64,000 nt of DNA from contig NC_087069.1 in the NCBI RefSeq assembly GCF_963678635.1, positions 12,778,530-12,842,529 on the forward strand. The letters run 5' to 3'. The notes below the pieces were generated by a model. That model saw only the letters and a program-made list of their open reading frames with translations, was not told where the DNA came from and ran no database searches. Positions 10,230 through 23,600 of the stretch are shown here, piece by piece. Each line of letters starts with the position of its first letter. Position 1 is the stretch's first letter. The translations under genes were made by a program, and so were the position numbers. Source of the DNA: Symsagittifera roscoffensis (taxonomy: Eukaryota > Xenacoelomorpha > Acoela > Convolutidae).

Positions 10230-10530
10230 CAGAGAGATTTGAATTTAACTTAGAAAATAGTTGTCTCTCCAAGAGAACTTCTGCAGCCGCAACAAACCAG
10301 TATACTCTAGATCTATTGAGCCTAGCAGAGACTAGTTAAACACCCTGAGACTAGAAAGTAAAGAGTAAGATTAGGATCGGTATTAGACTAAGAAGTTGCA
10401 CGAATCTATCCGGCCGAAAATAAGATAGCGTGACGAGCAGACTGTGTACCCTATCCGAAATTACTCTATGAGTTAACCACAAAGGATCTAACTCATAAGT
10501 AATCAAAACGATGGCCTAGGCTTCTCTATG

Positions 10531-10548
10531 TTTATTACTTGTAATAAA
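10531..10548. repeat. Perfect hairpin, 8-bp arms, 2-base loop
   Basis: TTTATTAC and its complement are separated by TT. The central ATTACTTGTAAT is shared with the hairpin at 10202-10229, 330 bp upstream. Confidence 0.8.
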
Positions 10549-10587
10549 AATTTAGTAATCGTCCGGCAATTCATACCTTAAAACCAA

Positions 10588-11130
10588 ACAAGACTGCTCG
10601 CATCAGGGCGAAGCCCTGAATGTTCCGACTGCCTTTAAGGTTTTTGGAGCAGCAGTAATAACATCAAAAAAATTAAATGAAATAAACAAAACGAAAAATT
10701 TTTTTTCTAAAATTTGAAATTTTTTATGAAAATCATCCCCCCACACGCCATATAAAGTACAAAAAGAGAGATTTCGTTCCTTGTAACAAATCAATTATGG
10801 CAAATAAGCTTCGCTCAACAACTTGGAACGATTTATAAGACGGATTAAATCTCCGCTTACGCGTTAATAGCGCGAATTATATCGCGCGTTAATTGTCCCA
10901 AATTGGTCAAAATGACCAAAATGGCAATCTTTAAACCCTCATAACTTTACGAAAAATGATCACAGAAGAAATATCTTATCAAATTTAAGCTCAGGACAAC
11001 AATACATTTTGAATAATGTAAAAAATTTTTGTCAAAAATGGCTAGTTAAAAAGACGAAACTTGTCTGAAGAAAAAAAAACCCACCCCGAGCACAAATATT
11101 CCGTTACTTTCGTATCGAAAGTCGGAACAA
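10588..11130 (+). mobile_element. 543-bp non-coding repeat, copy 1 (full length)
   Basis: Starts ACAAGACTGCTCG, then a small hairpin (CAGGGC-GAA-GCCCTG), then TGTTCCGACT. It ends with a palindrome ACTTTCG-TAT-CGAAAGT and GTCGGAACAA, so AGTCGGAACA at the end is the complement of TGTTCCGACT near the start. An internal near-palindrome of GCGCG/TTAA units sits at about 10863-10893. Length matches copy 6 (544 bp). No coding capacity. MITE-like or another non-autonomous element; the mechanism is not established. Confidence 0.75.
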
Positions 11131-14100
11131 TATTATGATTGTGTCAACTTGGTTCTTTATTTCTTTTTTACCTTAGCACATTTTGTTTATTTCTTTACAT
11201 GTTTGTTTTTCTCTAACGATATTCTAACCCGAAGCGTACTTTCTTTTGTTCAAACCTATTTTTAACTGGGGGAATTTTGACAGACCAAAGAAAGCTATGT
11301 TGGTATTCATTAATTGTGCACTGCTTGAATGTACAAATACAATTTAAAATCCATTTCTTTCTTTCAAATTTTGCCCTAGTACTTGGTCAGATTCAATTAA
11401 TTATTTTTATTGTTGTTGGCCAAATCGTTTGGTTGAACTTGCGGGACATTAAAAAACAATAAAAAAATATATCAGTATTAGTTTTCAAACTTAAAAACAG
11501 TAGAATTACAAGACTAATTTCGCATAACGTTTGTTCGTCTATGATATTCAAAGTGATAGATTTTTCGGATATTGGAGAGCATTAAAAATTCGAATCTAAG
11601 ATAGATACAGTTTTTTTAGGTTCCGAATATGCATGGATATATCCGTTATAATTTATAGCTTTATTTTTTTTGCTTAGTTGTATGCACTGAATCTTTCCTT
11701 ACAACCCGCATTTTAAATGCCCAGTGTCTATACTAATAGACATTCTAGTTATAGACAGTAAGATTGATAATGTCAACCAACCAATGAAAATGGTCCTGTA
11801 CTTATAAGCCAAGACAAGATTGAACCAAGTAAATAAATTGTTTGTCTAAAAAATGGATGCAGTTAGAAAACAGAATAACTAGTGCGTAACCTTCTTCACT
11901 GTCTAAATGATGCATGTCAACTTAGTTTTACCTTTTCCAATTAAGAGAAAAATATGAGACTACAAAGCAGCGGTTGTTCTATTTTCCCAGTTTTGCTGAT
12001 AAAATTCTTAATAGATGAGAAAAAAAAACTACATACATTGCATCTGAAATAGAGGATAAGAATTTATTCATCCCTTTTTGTTCAAAAAATTACTCGTATT
12101 TTGAAATATTTTCTGCTGCGAATCACTTTTAATTACTCAAAACTGTCTAAAAATACGGCTCTCCTATTGGTTATCGAATTATATACCATTTCGTTTTTTT
12201 TTTCAGTTAATCTTACCGTAATTTAACAATATTCGTCGATACTTACCAAATTGGTCGACCAATCTGTGTTTTTTTTGACATTTGCAAATCATTTCATTAA
12301 TTATGAAGCAAAGTTCCGAGACTATAGGAAACAAAAATTTATCAATAATTAAACATTGTTGATGCGAAAATTTACGTTTTATGATTTGTATCAAAAACAA
12401 GTGTACCTATTTATGAGACATTATTTTCACGTATTTTTTCATTGTCAAAAATTGCTTCAAAGATGAAAAATGTACGTTGAAACTAGTCAACTGAATTGAA
12501 TCTATGGTTCATTCGTTCTTAATTCACCGCCTGACATCGATTTTATTTTATTATTATCTAATCAACAATTTCAAAAAGGAACAAAAAAATCCGCAAAAAG
12601 TTCAGAATTTGTACACCAAAAGATTTCCCTCATTCGGCAAATTGAAAATTATTAAAAATACAAACTGCATCTCTATTACATTTTAAAGATCTTAATTTTT
12701 TTTTTCATAATGAACTCTCGTCTATTTTTAGAAAGATACTTATCAAAAATGTCCTATATCTGGGCACCATTACTGAATTTATTTCTTCATCAAAATAATT
12801 GAAGGGAAAAAAAGTCCTCCGTTAAGGGCAATTTCGAGTTGTTTTTACGTGGTTCTGATTAATTTGATGAAACAGCTCTAAAGAAGATTTGGGTCCCAAA
12901 ATATCCTTTTTCGTTTTTCATTTATTTTCACAGTCTAAGTAATTACTGCTTTTAGTAACATTACAGCCTTCAAAAACACTTAAAACCCACCCAAATAGTT
13001 TCCCAGTATCTTCAATTTTCCTGGTAATTCATTTTTCACCTTCTCTTGAATTACATTTTGGAGCTCTTTACAGCCATTTCAGGTGTTCGTTCATACTACA
13101 CAAAACACTTCGTTTTCCTAGATATTTTTTTGCTCGACACGCTCGAAAAAATTGTCTTACGAAACATGGATCCTTTTTATTTGATTAGAATGCTTATAAT
13201 TTATAAACATTGAAAATTGAGAGAGAAAATAAATGATTGTTTCATTTTACCTTACTTACTTTGAACAACAAACTGCTAGTGCTTCTGTTAAAAAGTATTG
13301 AAAACTAGATATGAGTATGATTTTAAATCTATTTTAGGCACATTTATAATTGAGATAGTCTGATAAAATTTACTTTTCGAACACACAAAATTGATCTCCA
13401 AGAATTCCAAAATTTTGTTTCATGGTCATGTTACACGTTATATCAAGAAATTCTGGTGACGATTGTCTCACAATGCTTTGTCTAAGCATCTTGATGGCTG
13501 CCAAATGTGAGTAAACTTATTCTAATAAAAAATAATTGGAAAAGAGAATTTCAATAAAGATCAGCCGTGTTGACTCGTGAAAAAAAAATCAGTGCTGCCC
13601 CAGCATTATCTTAGCAATAGTTAAAAATGCAGATCTGTAACATAGCTCCATTACAGAAAAATTTGAGCCATCAATGTATGTAGATTGAAACGTCCCACAC
13701 CGAAGTTTCTCCCATCTTTATCTTCTGTTTGTTGATTATGTATTAATGGCGTAACAGTAAAAAAACAATGATCCTTCATTGCTTGTCTCTTTTAAAAAAT
13801 ACCAACATAATCGATTAGAATCGATTAAAATAGGTTTATAAAACCACTGTTTGTCTAAGCAATGAAACACAAAATAATCATTTAAAAAACAATTATAACA
13901 AATTATTATCCGTTCCTTTCCTAAGACTAGTAACACGTGCTTAGGAATTTTTTAAGTAATTCAAAATTGTGCGTTGCTTTTGCAAGAAAACGTCGAGTTT
14001 TTTAAAAGTGAATTTGAATTTTTGCTAGTGAATTTGGATTTTCTTTCTACTTCTCTTCGTATTTTTTGTTCGTGTTCTGATACATCTTTTTGCTCTCTGA

Positions 14101-14208
14101 GTTTTTGGCTGCCCGATATTTACCTCGACCATTTATTGTGCCTTTTCCATATGTGACCCTCACAAATTTGACCTGACAGTCGCATTTTTTAATTCAAAAT
14201 TTAAGAAA
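11131..14208. other. Gene-free AT-rich spacer
   Basis: T- and A-rich sequence with only short open frames (up to 66 codons) of low complexity. No repeat shared with the rest of the window was found, and no convincing exon, tRNA or array. Confidence 0.5.
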
Positions 14209-14697
14209 ACAAGACTGCTCGTATCTGGGCAAAGCCCTGAATGTTCCGACTGCCTTTTAAGGTCTATGGAGCAGTAATAACATGAAAAATTTAAATGTAA
14301 AACATAATATTTTTTTTAAATTGAGATTTTTGTGAAAACATCACCCCACGCCATTTTAAGTAGAAAGTAAAAGATTTTGCTCCTTCTAACAAATCAATTA
14401 TAGCATATACACTTCTTTGAATCAATTTGGAACAATTTCTAAGACAGATTAAATCCTCGCTTACGCGTTAATAGCGCGAAACCTATCGCGCGCTATTTGT
14501 CCCAAATTGTCTTTAAACCCCAATAACTTTTTTGAAAAATGATCACAGGTGAAATAATTTTTCAAATTTAAGCTGACGACAGCATTAGCTTTCGGATGAT
14601 ATAAAAAAATTAGTCAAAATGGCTGGTTGAAAAGTCGAAATTTGCTTGAAGAAAAAATAACCCACCACGAGCACAATTATTTCGTTAATTTCGTGAC
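14209..14697 (+). mobile_element. 543-bp repeat, copy 2 (diverged)
   Basis: Same start (ACAAGACTGCTCG), hairpin and TGTTCCGACTGCC, the same GCGCG/TTAA centre and the GAAGAAAAAA...CCCACC...GAGCACAA ending. The final CGAAAGTCGGAACAA palindrome is decayed. Open frames across it are not conserved between copies. Confidence 0.7.
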
Positions 14698-17694
14698 TAT
14701 AAAAGAATATAACACATGTGTTCAATATGTTTCCATGCTGTTTTTGAAAAATCAGCCTGCAATTATCAATGTGCAAAAATGTGTTCCCTTTTTGAACGAT
14801 CAAACAAACGAAATTAAATGTAAAAACCAAGTGTTTGCCAGAAAATTTTATCAAATGTGCGTTTCTTTTCCACATTCTTTTTACATTGTTCAGAAAAGTG
14901 TCGTGTTCTTTTAACTCCGTTCACGCGCTTTTCCGGCCTTTTGTACTGACCAAGTGTGACATGATTTTAACCTAATTCGCGGTCAAATGTTCCTAATTTA
15001 TTGCTTTTGAGTTTAGATTTAATTCCTCTCTAATGCCCTATTTCATTGTCTTAAATTTTTTGGATCTAAAATTCATCAGAAACCTAGGTATTTTATATGC
15101 AGATTTGAATTTTTTATGCTTTATGTTTGTTTATAACGCTTCAAATTGTGATCTCTTTTTGTTTGTGGTATGACATGAATTTACAGAACTAGTTTTGTGA
15201 TCAAAAAATCGAAAATAGTTTTAACAACAAGGCTTTAGTCTTATATTAGAGAAAAAAAACTTTTTTTTTGTATTAAGCCCTGTGATGAAATCATATGATT
15301 TTTTGAGATCTACGCTATCATCTACTGTTAGTGGTCTAACCTGATTACCTGAGGAATAAGAAAAACGTTCGGGGTCAACGTGGGAACCAAAGGTTTGATT
15401 TCAATTGAAGCTAATAGCCAGTGTGTGCTCGTTTTGTTATCTATAATTTATCTTTGAGGTTTCAAAATTTCTGCCCTGTTATAATAGTGTGTCTTTTTTA
15501 GTGTTTTTTAAAGGAATCAATAAACTTTTTATTTTGAATTAACTCAATGTTTTGAGAAGTTTTCTTAACGTCATCTTGATAATAAAAAAATTCAAGAACT
15601 TAAAAGTTTGAACAGTTGAAAAAAAAACATTAAAAAAATTGTTTTTTTTATAAAACTTTTTTCTCCTTTTTCTGAGTCATGTTTGACAAAATTGTTGTTT
15701 GTTTCGAGTTTTTAACTTTGACTATTTGATAGATTTGAGTAAAGATTTCACTCAGTTTTTTTTATCAACACACCACATAATTAAAAAAAAATTGAAAAAT
15801 TTTTATTTAAATTTTTTTCAAGAGTTTTGTCGGAAAGTTCTGTGCTACTTGCACCACAACCGGCCATTTTTTGTCACAATTATTATTTGTCAAAAAGCAC
15901 AGACAGTTTTGTTTTAATAATTTTTGATCATTATTTTTTTAACAAACTTAAAGTAGATGGACAGATGGTGAAGCTATAAAAATAAAAAAAACTAACTCCT
16001 ATTATCGTTTTTGGTTTTTGAGTTGACCACTGGATACCTGAAAGTTGAAACAAACTATGGTCGTTAAACAAATTTCTTTTAACCGAGCTTCCAATGAGTC
16101 ATTAGTTTAAAAAAACATTATTCTTCGAAGAGTATCAAAATTATCAAATATGGAAAAAAAAGGAGGGCGTTTTGAAATTTTGAATTTTCCCAAGATAGTG
16201 TTCATATCAATCTAACTGCTGTTAGTTAAACCAGGATTCTCATTTTTGAGTTAGAACGATACTTTGAATCTATTCAAAAAAAGGGGAGAAAAAAGTAGGC
16301 ACATTTTGTTTATAGCAAAAAATAGTTTAAAAGGTCTAAATTTTTAGCATTTGACTCGACCTTCCAGCAATTTTTTTTTTGCGTTTTCAATCTATTTTAA
16401 AGGAAAGCAATAGAAAACGCTTGAGTGCTAATTGACGGGTCAAAAACAATTTTATGTTAGTTTAAACGACATCCTTCTCCGTAAATTATGTTTCGTTTTG
16501 GAAGAAGAATAGCTGTTTTTCTACTACTTACAAATTCCTGCTTTAGTCAGTGAACCCTAAATTTTCTGTATATGACTTCCTGCAACTAGTATGAACATTA
16601 TGTTCGAGAGCAACCGCAAGTCATAAATGCTTAATTTCTGCCTTAAAGTTTATAAAAGTAGCTCAATTATAGTATATTTTTCCTAACAAAAAAAAATCAA
16701 AAAATAGCGTGTCAAGCTAAAATTATTTGCAACATGTGGTGGCTTCAATTTTTTCAAAGGGCTCACAGCTCACAAGTCAAAAGATGACCTAATAAGAGGC
16801 TAATTTATCGATATGCCTGGTATTAGGGATGGATTTGGAGGGGGGAGGCTGCCACTAACATAACTTTATTTTTTCTGACCAGGAATGATTTGCTATTGTT
16901 TATTTTTTGATTGACATATTGGTTTTATGATTGCAATTGGTTGCCAATTAATTCTCAATTGTCTATTTCATTCAAAATTACTCGGTCACACTTCAATAGC
17001 AGATTTTGACGTCTGCATTAATTTATGATTGCTTAAGGATATAAAACAGTCATTATTATTTTTATCTACAGAAAAACTGGGTTGATTTTTTTTCAATGAT
17101 GCACTTCAGTTTCATATTATGAGAGGTTTATTCAGCGCATTTTCGTTAATGACCACGTGAAATGATTTCGGAAGGGAATATCCAATCTTTAGCTTTTTTG
17201 TTTCCTTGAGTTGAAAATCTCAGGAAACTATTAGGGAAGGGCGTATATATCCTTAATAAATTGAACATCCATCATTTGTTTGAAGTGTAGGTTGAGAAAA
17301 AATTGTCGCCCCTTTATCTCTTGATCGAATTTATGTCTCTTTTTTCCTGTACAGACTTTTGACTGCCATTGATCATGAAAAACTGTTTTCAAAAAAGAGA
17401 AAACGAAAAAGCGATATCCCCAAGTCAAGCACATGCTCGGATCTTCTGTTCCGATTTTAGACGAAAATTACAAAAAAAAATCTGTGGCTTGTGTGCGCTT
17501 TTTTCCACAGGCAATTTTCAAATTTTTTGTGAATTGCCAGCAGAGGTTTTTTTCTTTCTTAAAAGTCATGAGCGTAAGTTTAGGAAGCTATTTGACTCGT
17601 GATAAAGTTTCGTGAATTAATGAGAACTCAAAATTGTCAACAGCGATTTTGGACAATCAGAGCGCAAAATTTAAGAAATCTAAACAGAGTAAAA
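14698..17694. other. Gene-free AT-rich spacer with one dispersed repeat copy
   Basis: Mostly unremarkable T-rich DNA with many A/T homopolymers. The part at about 15746-15910 resembles, in inverse orientation, 32930-33100 (shared CTCAGTTTTTTTATCA, a CACACCAC run, CTGTGCTACTTGCAC, ACCGGC). No gene recognised. Confidence 0.5.
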
Positions 17695-20600
17695 GCGTGG
17701 ACGACGTTTTATTCCGGCTCAGAAATCTTCCACACTCAGTTGAGACAAGGTATTTGGCCTTTTTAAGTTGTATGCGGCGTTTCAGTCTGGTTCACAAGTC
17801 TTTCCACGCTAAGTTGAAACAAGATCTGGCTTTTTCAGATGTACGCGGCGTTTTAATCAGGCCCAGAAACCTATACACACTCGGTTGAGACAAGGTATCT
17901 GGCCTTTTTAAGTTATAGGCGATGTTTTATTCCAGTTCAGAAATCTTTCCACTTTCAGCTGAGACAAGGTATCTGGCCTTTTTATAATTTAGGAGCCATT
18001 TTGATCCGGCTCAGAAAACTTTCCACACTCAGTAGAGACAAGTTATCTGGCCTTTTTGGCTTAAGGCGGCGTGTTAATCTGGCTCAGAAATCTTTTAACA
18101 CTCAGTTGAGACTGGGTATCTGGTCTTTTTAAGTTCTAGGCGGCATTTCAATCCGGTTCAGAAATCTTTCCAACTAAGTTGAAACAAAGTATCTGGTTTT
18201 TTCAGGTGTAAGCAGCGTTTTTAATCAGGCTCAGAAACCTACACACAATCAGTTGAGACAAGGTTTCTGGCCTTTTTGGACTAAGGCGGCGTTTTAATCC
18301 GGCTCAGAAATCTTTCCACATTCAGTTGAGACAAGGTATCTGGCCTTTTTAGGTTTTAGGCGGCGTTTTGATCCGGCTCAAAAATCTCCCCACACTCAGT
18401 TGAGACAAGGTATCTGGCCTTTTTAGACGTAAGTGACAGTTTACCATGCTCAGAAATCTTTTAACACTCAGTTGAGACAAGATAACTGGCTTTTTAAGTT
18501 CTAGGCGGCGTTTTAATCCGGTTCAGAAATCATTCCACACTAAGTTGAAACAAGGTATCTACTTTTTTTTAAATGTAGGCGGCTTTTTAATTTGGCTCCG
18601 CAATCTTTGCAGGTTCACAAGAGACAAAGTAACTGGCTTTTTAAGGTGTCAGCGGCGTTTTGATCAGGTTCAGAAATCTTTACATACTCAATTGAGACAA
18701 GGTATCTAGCCTTTTTAAAATGTAGGCGGCATTTCAAACTGGCTCCGCAATTTTTGTAGGTTTCATTAGAGACAAGGTAACTGGCTTCTTAAGGTATTAG
18801 CGGCGTTTTAATCCGTGTCAGAAATTTTTCCACACTCGGTTGAGACATGGTATCTGGCCTTTTTAGATTTTGGGCGGCGTTTTGATCCGGCTCAGAAATC
18901 TTTCCACACTCATTGAGACAAAGTATCTGGCCTTTTTAGATTTTAAGCGGCGTTTTAATCCGGCTCAGAAACTTTCCCACACTCAGTTGAGACAAGGTAT
19001 CTGGCCTTTTTGAGTTCTAGGCACCGTTTCAATCCGGTTCAGAAAACTTTTCACGCTAAGTTGAAACAAGGTTTCTGGATTTGCAGGTTTAAGCGGAGTT
19101 TTTAATCAGGCTCAGAAACCTATACACACTCGGTTGAGACAAGGTATCTGGCCTTTTTAAGTTGTAGCCGATGTTTTGTTACGGCTCAGAAATCTTTCCA
19201 CACTCAGTTGAGACAAAGAATTTGGATTTTTTAGGTTTAAGCGGCAGTTTAATCAGGCTCAGAAATCTTTATACATTCAGTCGAGACGAGCTTTCTTGCC
19301 TTTTTGAAATGTAAATGGCGTTTGATTTTGGCTCAGAAATTTTCTCAACTTCAGTTGAGATACTAGTTATTTAGGTTGTTACAGGATAATTGTTCCGTGA
19401 TTCTGTCCCTTACACAATATACAGAGTCTCTGAGGAGGAAAAGTGGCTTTCTAAAAATCTGAAAGAAAAGTTTTTTTTTTCAAAATTATCTGGCCTTTTT
19501 CAGGTGTAAGCGGCGTTTCAATCAGGCTGAGCAATCGTTAAACACTCAGTGGAGACAAGTTATCTAGCTTTTTTAAAATATAGGCGGCATTTTAATCTGG
19601 CTCCGCAATCTTTGCAGGTTTACTAGAGACAAAGTAACTGGCTTTTTGAGGTTCCAGTGCCGTTTTAATCCGGCGCTCATTCAATTGAGATAAGGTATCT
19701 AGCCTTTTTAAAATATAGGCTGCATTTTAAACTGGCTCCGCAATCTTTGTAGGTTTCTTTAGAGACAAGGTAACTGGCTTTTCAAGGTATCAGCGGCGTT
19801 TCAATACGTGTCAGAAACCTTTCCACACTCGGTTGATACATGGTATCTGGCCTTTTTAGATTTTGGGCGGCGTTTTGATCCGGCTCAAAAATCTTTCCAC
19901 ACTCATTGAGACAAAGTATCTGGCCTTTTTAGATTTTAAGCGGCGTTTTAATTCGGCTCAGAAACTTTCCCACACTCAGTTGAGAGAAAGTATTTGGCTT
20001 TTTTAGGTTTAAGTGACAATTTAACAATGCTCAGAAATCTTTTAACAGTCAGTTGAAACAAGGTATTTGGCCTTTTTGAGTTCAAAGCAGCGTTTCAATC
20101 CGGTTCAGAAATCTTTCCACCCTACGTTGAAACAAGGTTTCTGGATTTTTCAGGTTTGAGCGGAGTTTTTAATCAGGCTCAGAAACCTATACACACTCGG
20201 TTGAGACAAGGTATCTGGCCTTTTTAAGTTGTAGCCGATGTTTTGTTACGGCTCAGAAATCTTTCCACACTCAGTTGAGGCAAAGAATCTGGATTTTTCA
20301 GGTTTAAGCGGCATTTTAATCAGGCTCAGAAATCTTTATACATTCAGTCGAGACGAGCTTTCTTGCCTTTTTGAAATGTAAATGGCGTTTGATTTTGGCT
20401 CAGAAATGTTCTCAACTTCAGTTGAGATACTAGTTATTTAGGTTGTTACAGGATAATTGTTCCGTGATTCTGTCCCTTACACAATATACAGAGTCTCTGG
20501 GGAGGAAAAGTGGCTTTCTAAAAGTCTGAAAGAAAAGTATTTTTTTTTTTAAAACTATCTGGCCTTTTTCAGGTGTAAGCGGTATTTTAATCAAGCTGAG

Positions 20601-23600
20601 CAATCTTTACACACTCAGTGGAGACAAGTTATAAGCTTTTTTAAAATGTAGGTGGCATTTTAATCTGGCTCCGCAATCTTTGCAGGTCACTAGAGAATAA
20701 GTAACTGGCTTTTTAAGGTGTCAGCGGCGTTTTGATCAGGCTCAAAAACCTTTACACACTCAGTTGAGACAAAAAAAACTAGCCTTTTTAAAATATAGGC
20801 GGCATTTTAATCTGGCTCCGCAATCTTTGCAGGTTCACTAGAGACAAAGTAACTGGCTTTTTGAGGTTCCAGCGCCGTTTTAATCCGGCGTTCATTCAAT
20901 TGAGATAAGGTATCTAGCCTTTTTAAAAAATAGGCTGCATTTTAAACTGGCTCCGCAATCTTTGTAGGTTTCATTAGAGACAAGGTAACTGGCTTTTCAA
21001 GGTATCAGCGGCGTTTCAATCCGTGTCAGAAATCTTTCCACACTCGGTTGATACATGGTATCTGGCCTTTTTAGATTTTGGGCGGCGTTTTGATCCGGCT
21101 GAGAAATCTTTCCACAATCATTGAGACAAGGTATCTGGCCTTTTTAGATTTTAAGTAGCGTTTTAATCCGGCTCAGAAACTTTCCCACACTCAGTTGAGA
21201 CAAGGTATCTGGTCTTTTTAGGATTAAGTGACAATTTAACAATGCTCAGAAATCTTTTAACACTCAGTTGAAACAAGTATTTGGCCTTTTTCAGTTCTAG
21301 GCACCGTTTCAATCCGGTTCAGAAAACTTTTCACGCTAAGTTGAAACAAGGTTTCTGGATTTTCAGGTTTAAGCGGAGTTTTTAATCAGGCTCAGAAACC
21401 TATACACACTCGGTTGAGACAAGGTATTTGGCCTTTTTAAGTTGTAGCCGATGTTTTATTACTGCTCAAAAATTTTTCCACACTCAGTTGAGACAAAGTA
21501 TCTGGGTTTATCAGGTTTAAGCGGCGTTTTAATCAGGCTCAGAAATCATTATACATTCAGTCGAGACGAGCTATCTTGCCTTTTTGAAATGTAAATGGCG
21601 TTTGATTTCGGCTCAGAAATGTTCTCAACTTCAGTTGAGATCCAAGTTATTTAGGTTGTTACAGGACAATCGTTCCGTGATTCTGTCCCTTACACAGTAT
21701 ACAGAATCTCTGGGGAGGAAAAGTGGCTTTCTAAAAATCTGAAAGAAAAGTTTTTTTTTCAAAATTATCTGGCCTTTTTCAGGTGTAAGCGGCGTTTCAA
21801 TCAGGCTGAGCAATCGTTAAACACTCAGTGGAGACAAGTTATCTAGCTTTTTTAAAATGTAGGTGGTATTTTAATCTGGCTCCGCAATCTTTGCAGGTCA
21901 CTAGAGAATAAGTACCTGGCTTTTTAAGATGTCAGCGGCGTTTTGATCAGGCTCAAAAATCTTTACAAACTCAGTTGAGACAAAAAAATCTAGCCTTTTT
22001 AAAATATAGGCGGCATATTAATCTGGCTCCGCAATCTTTGCAGGTTCACTAGAGACAAAGTAACTGGCTTTTTGAGGTTTCAGAGCCGTTTTAATCCGGC
22101 GCTCACTCAATTTAGATAAGATATCCAGCCTTTTTAAAATGTAGGCGGCATTTTAAACTGGCTCCGCAATCTTTGTAGGTTTCATTAGAGACAACGTAAC
22201 TGGCTTTTTAAGGTATCAGCGACATTTTAATTTGTGTCAGAAATCTTTCCACACTCGGTTGATACATGGTATCTGGCCTTTTTAGATTTTGGGCGGCGTT
22301 TTGATCCGGCTGAGAAATCTTTCCACACTCATTGAGACAAGGTATCTGGCCTTTTTAGATTTTAAGTAGCATTATAATCCGGCTCAGAAACTTTCCCACA
22401 CTCAGTTGAGACAAGGTATCTGGTCTTTTTAGGATTAAGTGACAATTTAACAATGCTCAGAAATCTTTTAACACTCAGTTGAAACAAGATATTTGGTTTT
22501 TTGAGTTCTAGGCACCGTTTCAATTCGGTTCAGAAATCTTTCCACACTCGGTTGATACATGGTATCTGGCCCTTTTAGATTTTGGGCGGCGTTTTGATCC
22601 GGCTGAGAAATCTTTCCACAATCATTGAGACAAGGTATCTGGCCTTCTTAGATTTTAAGTAGCGTTTTAATCCGGCTCAGAAACTTTCCCACACTCAGTT
22701 GAGACAAGGTATCTGGTCTTTTTAGGATTAAGTGACAATTTAACAATGCTCAGAAATCTTTTAACACTCAGTTGAAACAAGTATTTGACCTTTTTGAGTT
22801 CTAGGCACCGTTTTAATCCGGTTCAGAAAACTTTTCACGCTAAGTTGAAACAAGGTTTCTGGATTTTCAGGTTTAAGCGGAGATTTTAATCAGGCTCAGA
22901 AACCTATACACACTCGGTTGAGACAAGATATTTGGCCTTTTTAAGTTGTAGCCGATGTTTTATTACTGCTCAGAAATTTTTCCACACTCAGTTGAGACAA
23001 AGTATCTGGGTTTATCAGGTTTAAGCGGCGTTTTAATCAGGCTCAGAAATCAGTATACATTCAGTCGAGACGAGCTATCTTGCCTTTTTGAAATGTAAAT
23101 GGCGTTTGATTTCGGCTCAGAAATATTCTCAACTTCAGTTGAGATCCAAGTTATTTAGGTTGTTACAGGACAATCGTTCCGTGATTTTGTCCCTTACACA
23201 GTATACAGAATCTCTGGGGAGGAAAAGTGGCTTTCTAAAAATCTGAAAGAAAAGTTTTTTTTTTCAAAATTATCTGGCCTTTTTCAGGTGTAAGCGGCGT
23301 TTCAATCAGGCTGAGCAATCGTTAAACACTCAGTGGAGACAAGTTATCTAGCTTTTTTAAAATGTAGGTGGTATTTTAATCTGGCTCCGCAATCTTTGCA
23401 GGTCACTAGAGAATAAGTACCTGGCTTTTTAAGGTGTCAGCGGCGTTTTGATCAGGCCCAAAAATCTTTACAAACTCAGTTGAGACAAAAAAATCTAGCC
23501 TTTTTAAAATATAGGCGGCATATTAATCTGGCTCCGCAATCTTTGCAGGTTCACTAGAGACAAAGTAACTGTCTTTTTGAGGTTCCAGAGCCGTTTTAAT

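Larger units (their letters stand above)
1..10587 (+). mobile_element. Ty3/gypsy-like retroelement with env and extra ORFs, left-truncated by the window
   Basis: Order seen: RT end, RNase H, integrase, a 0.8-kb spacer, a small membrane ORF, a Pro/Ser/Thr-rich ORF (A), an Env-like ORF, a second Pro/Ser/Thr-rich ORF (C), a short intron and a non-coding tail. All coding sequence is on the + strand, and that strand is A- and C-rich and G-poor until roughly 9.3 kb, unlike the T-rich DNA beyond 10.6 kb. RT-RNase H-integrase order is that of Ty3/gypsy elements and retroviruses. Gag, protease, most of RT and the 5' LTR lie to the left of the window. The right border is placed at the start of an unrelated 543-bp repeat and is an upper limit. 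The reading frames are long but carry a few frame breaks and stops, so this is a young but damaged copy, or one affected by homopolymer sequencing errors. Confidence 0.8.
8558..10587 (+). other. 3' untranslated region and probable LTR of the retroelement; borders unresolved
   Basis: After the intron acceptor a Lys-rich frame stays open from 8558 to 8806 but has no family features. From 8810 to about 9300 the element's A/C-rich composition persists. From 9300 to 10560 GC content rises (for example 9320-9420 and 10250-10520) and a TATATA lies near 9570, so this may be LTR sequence. Two hairpins (10202-10229 and 10531-10548) share a core. I could not find matching ends, a primer binding site or a clear polypurine tract. 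Confidence 0.4.
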
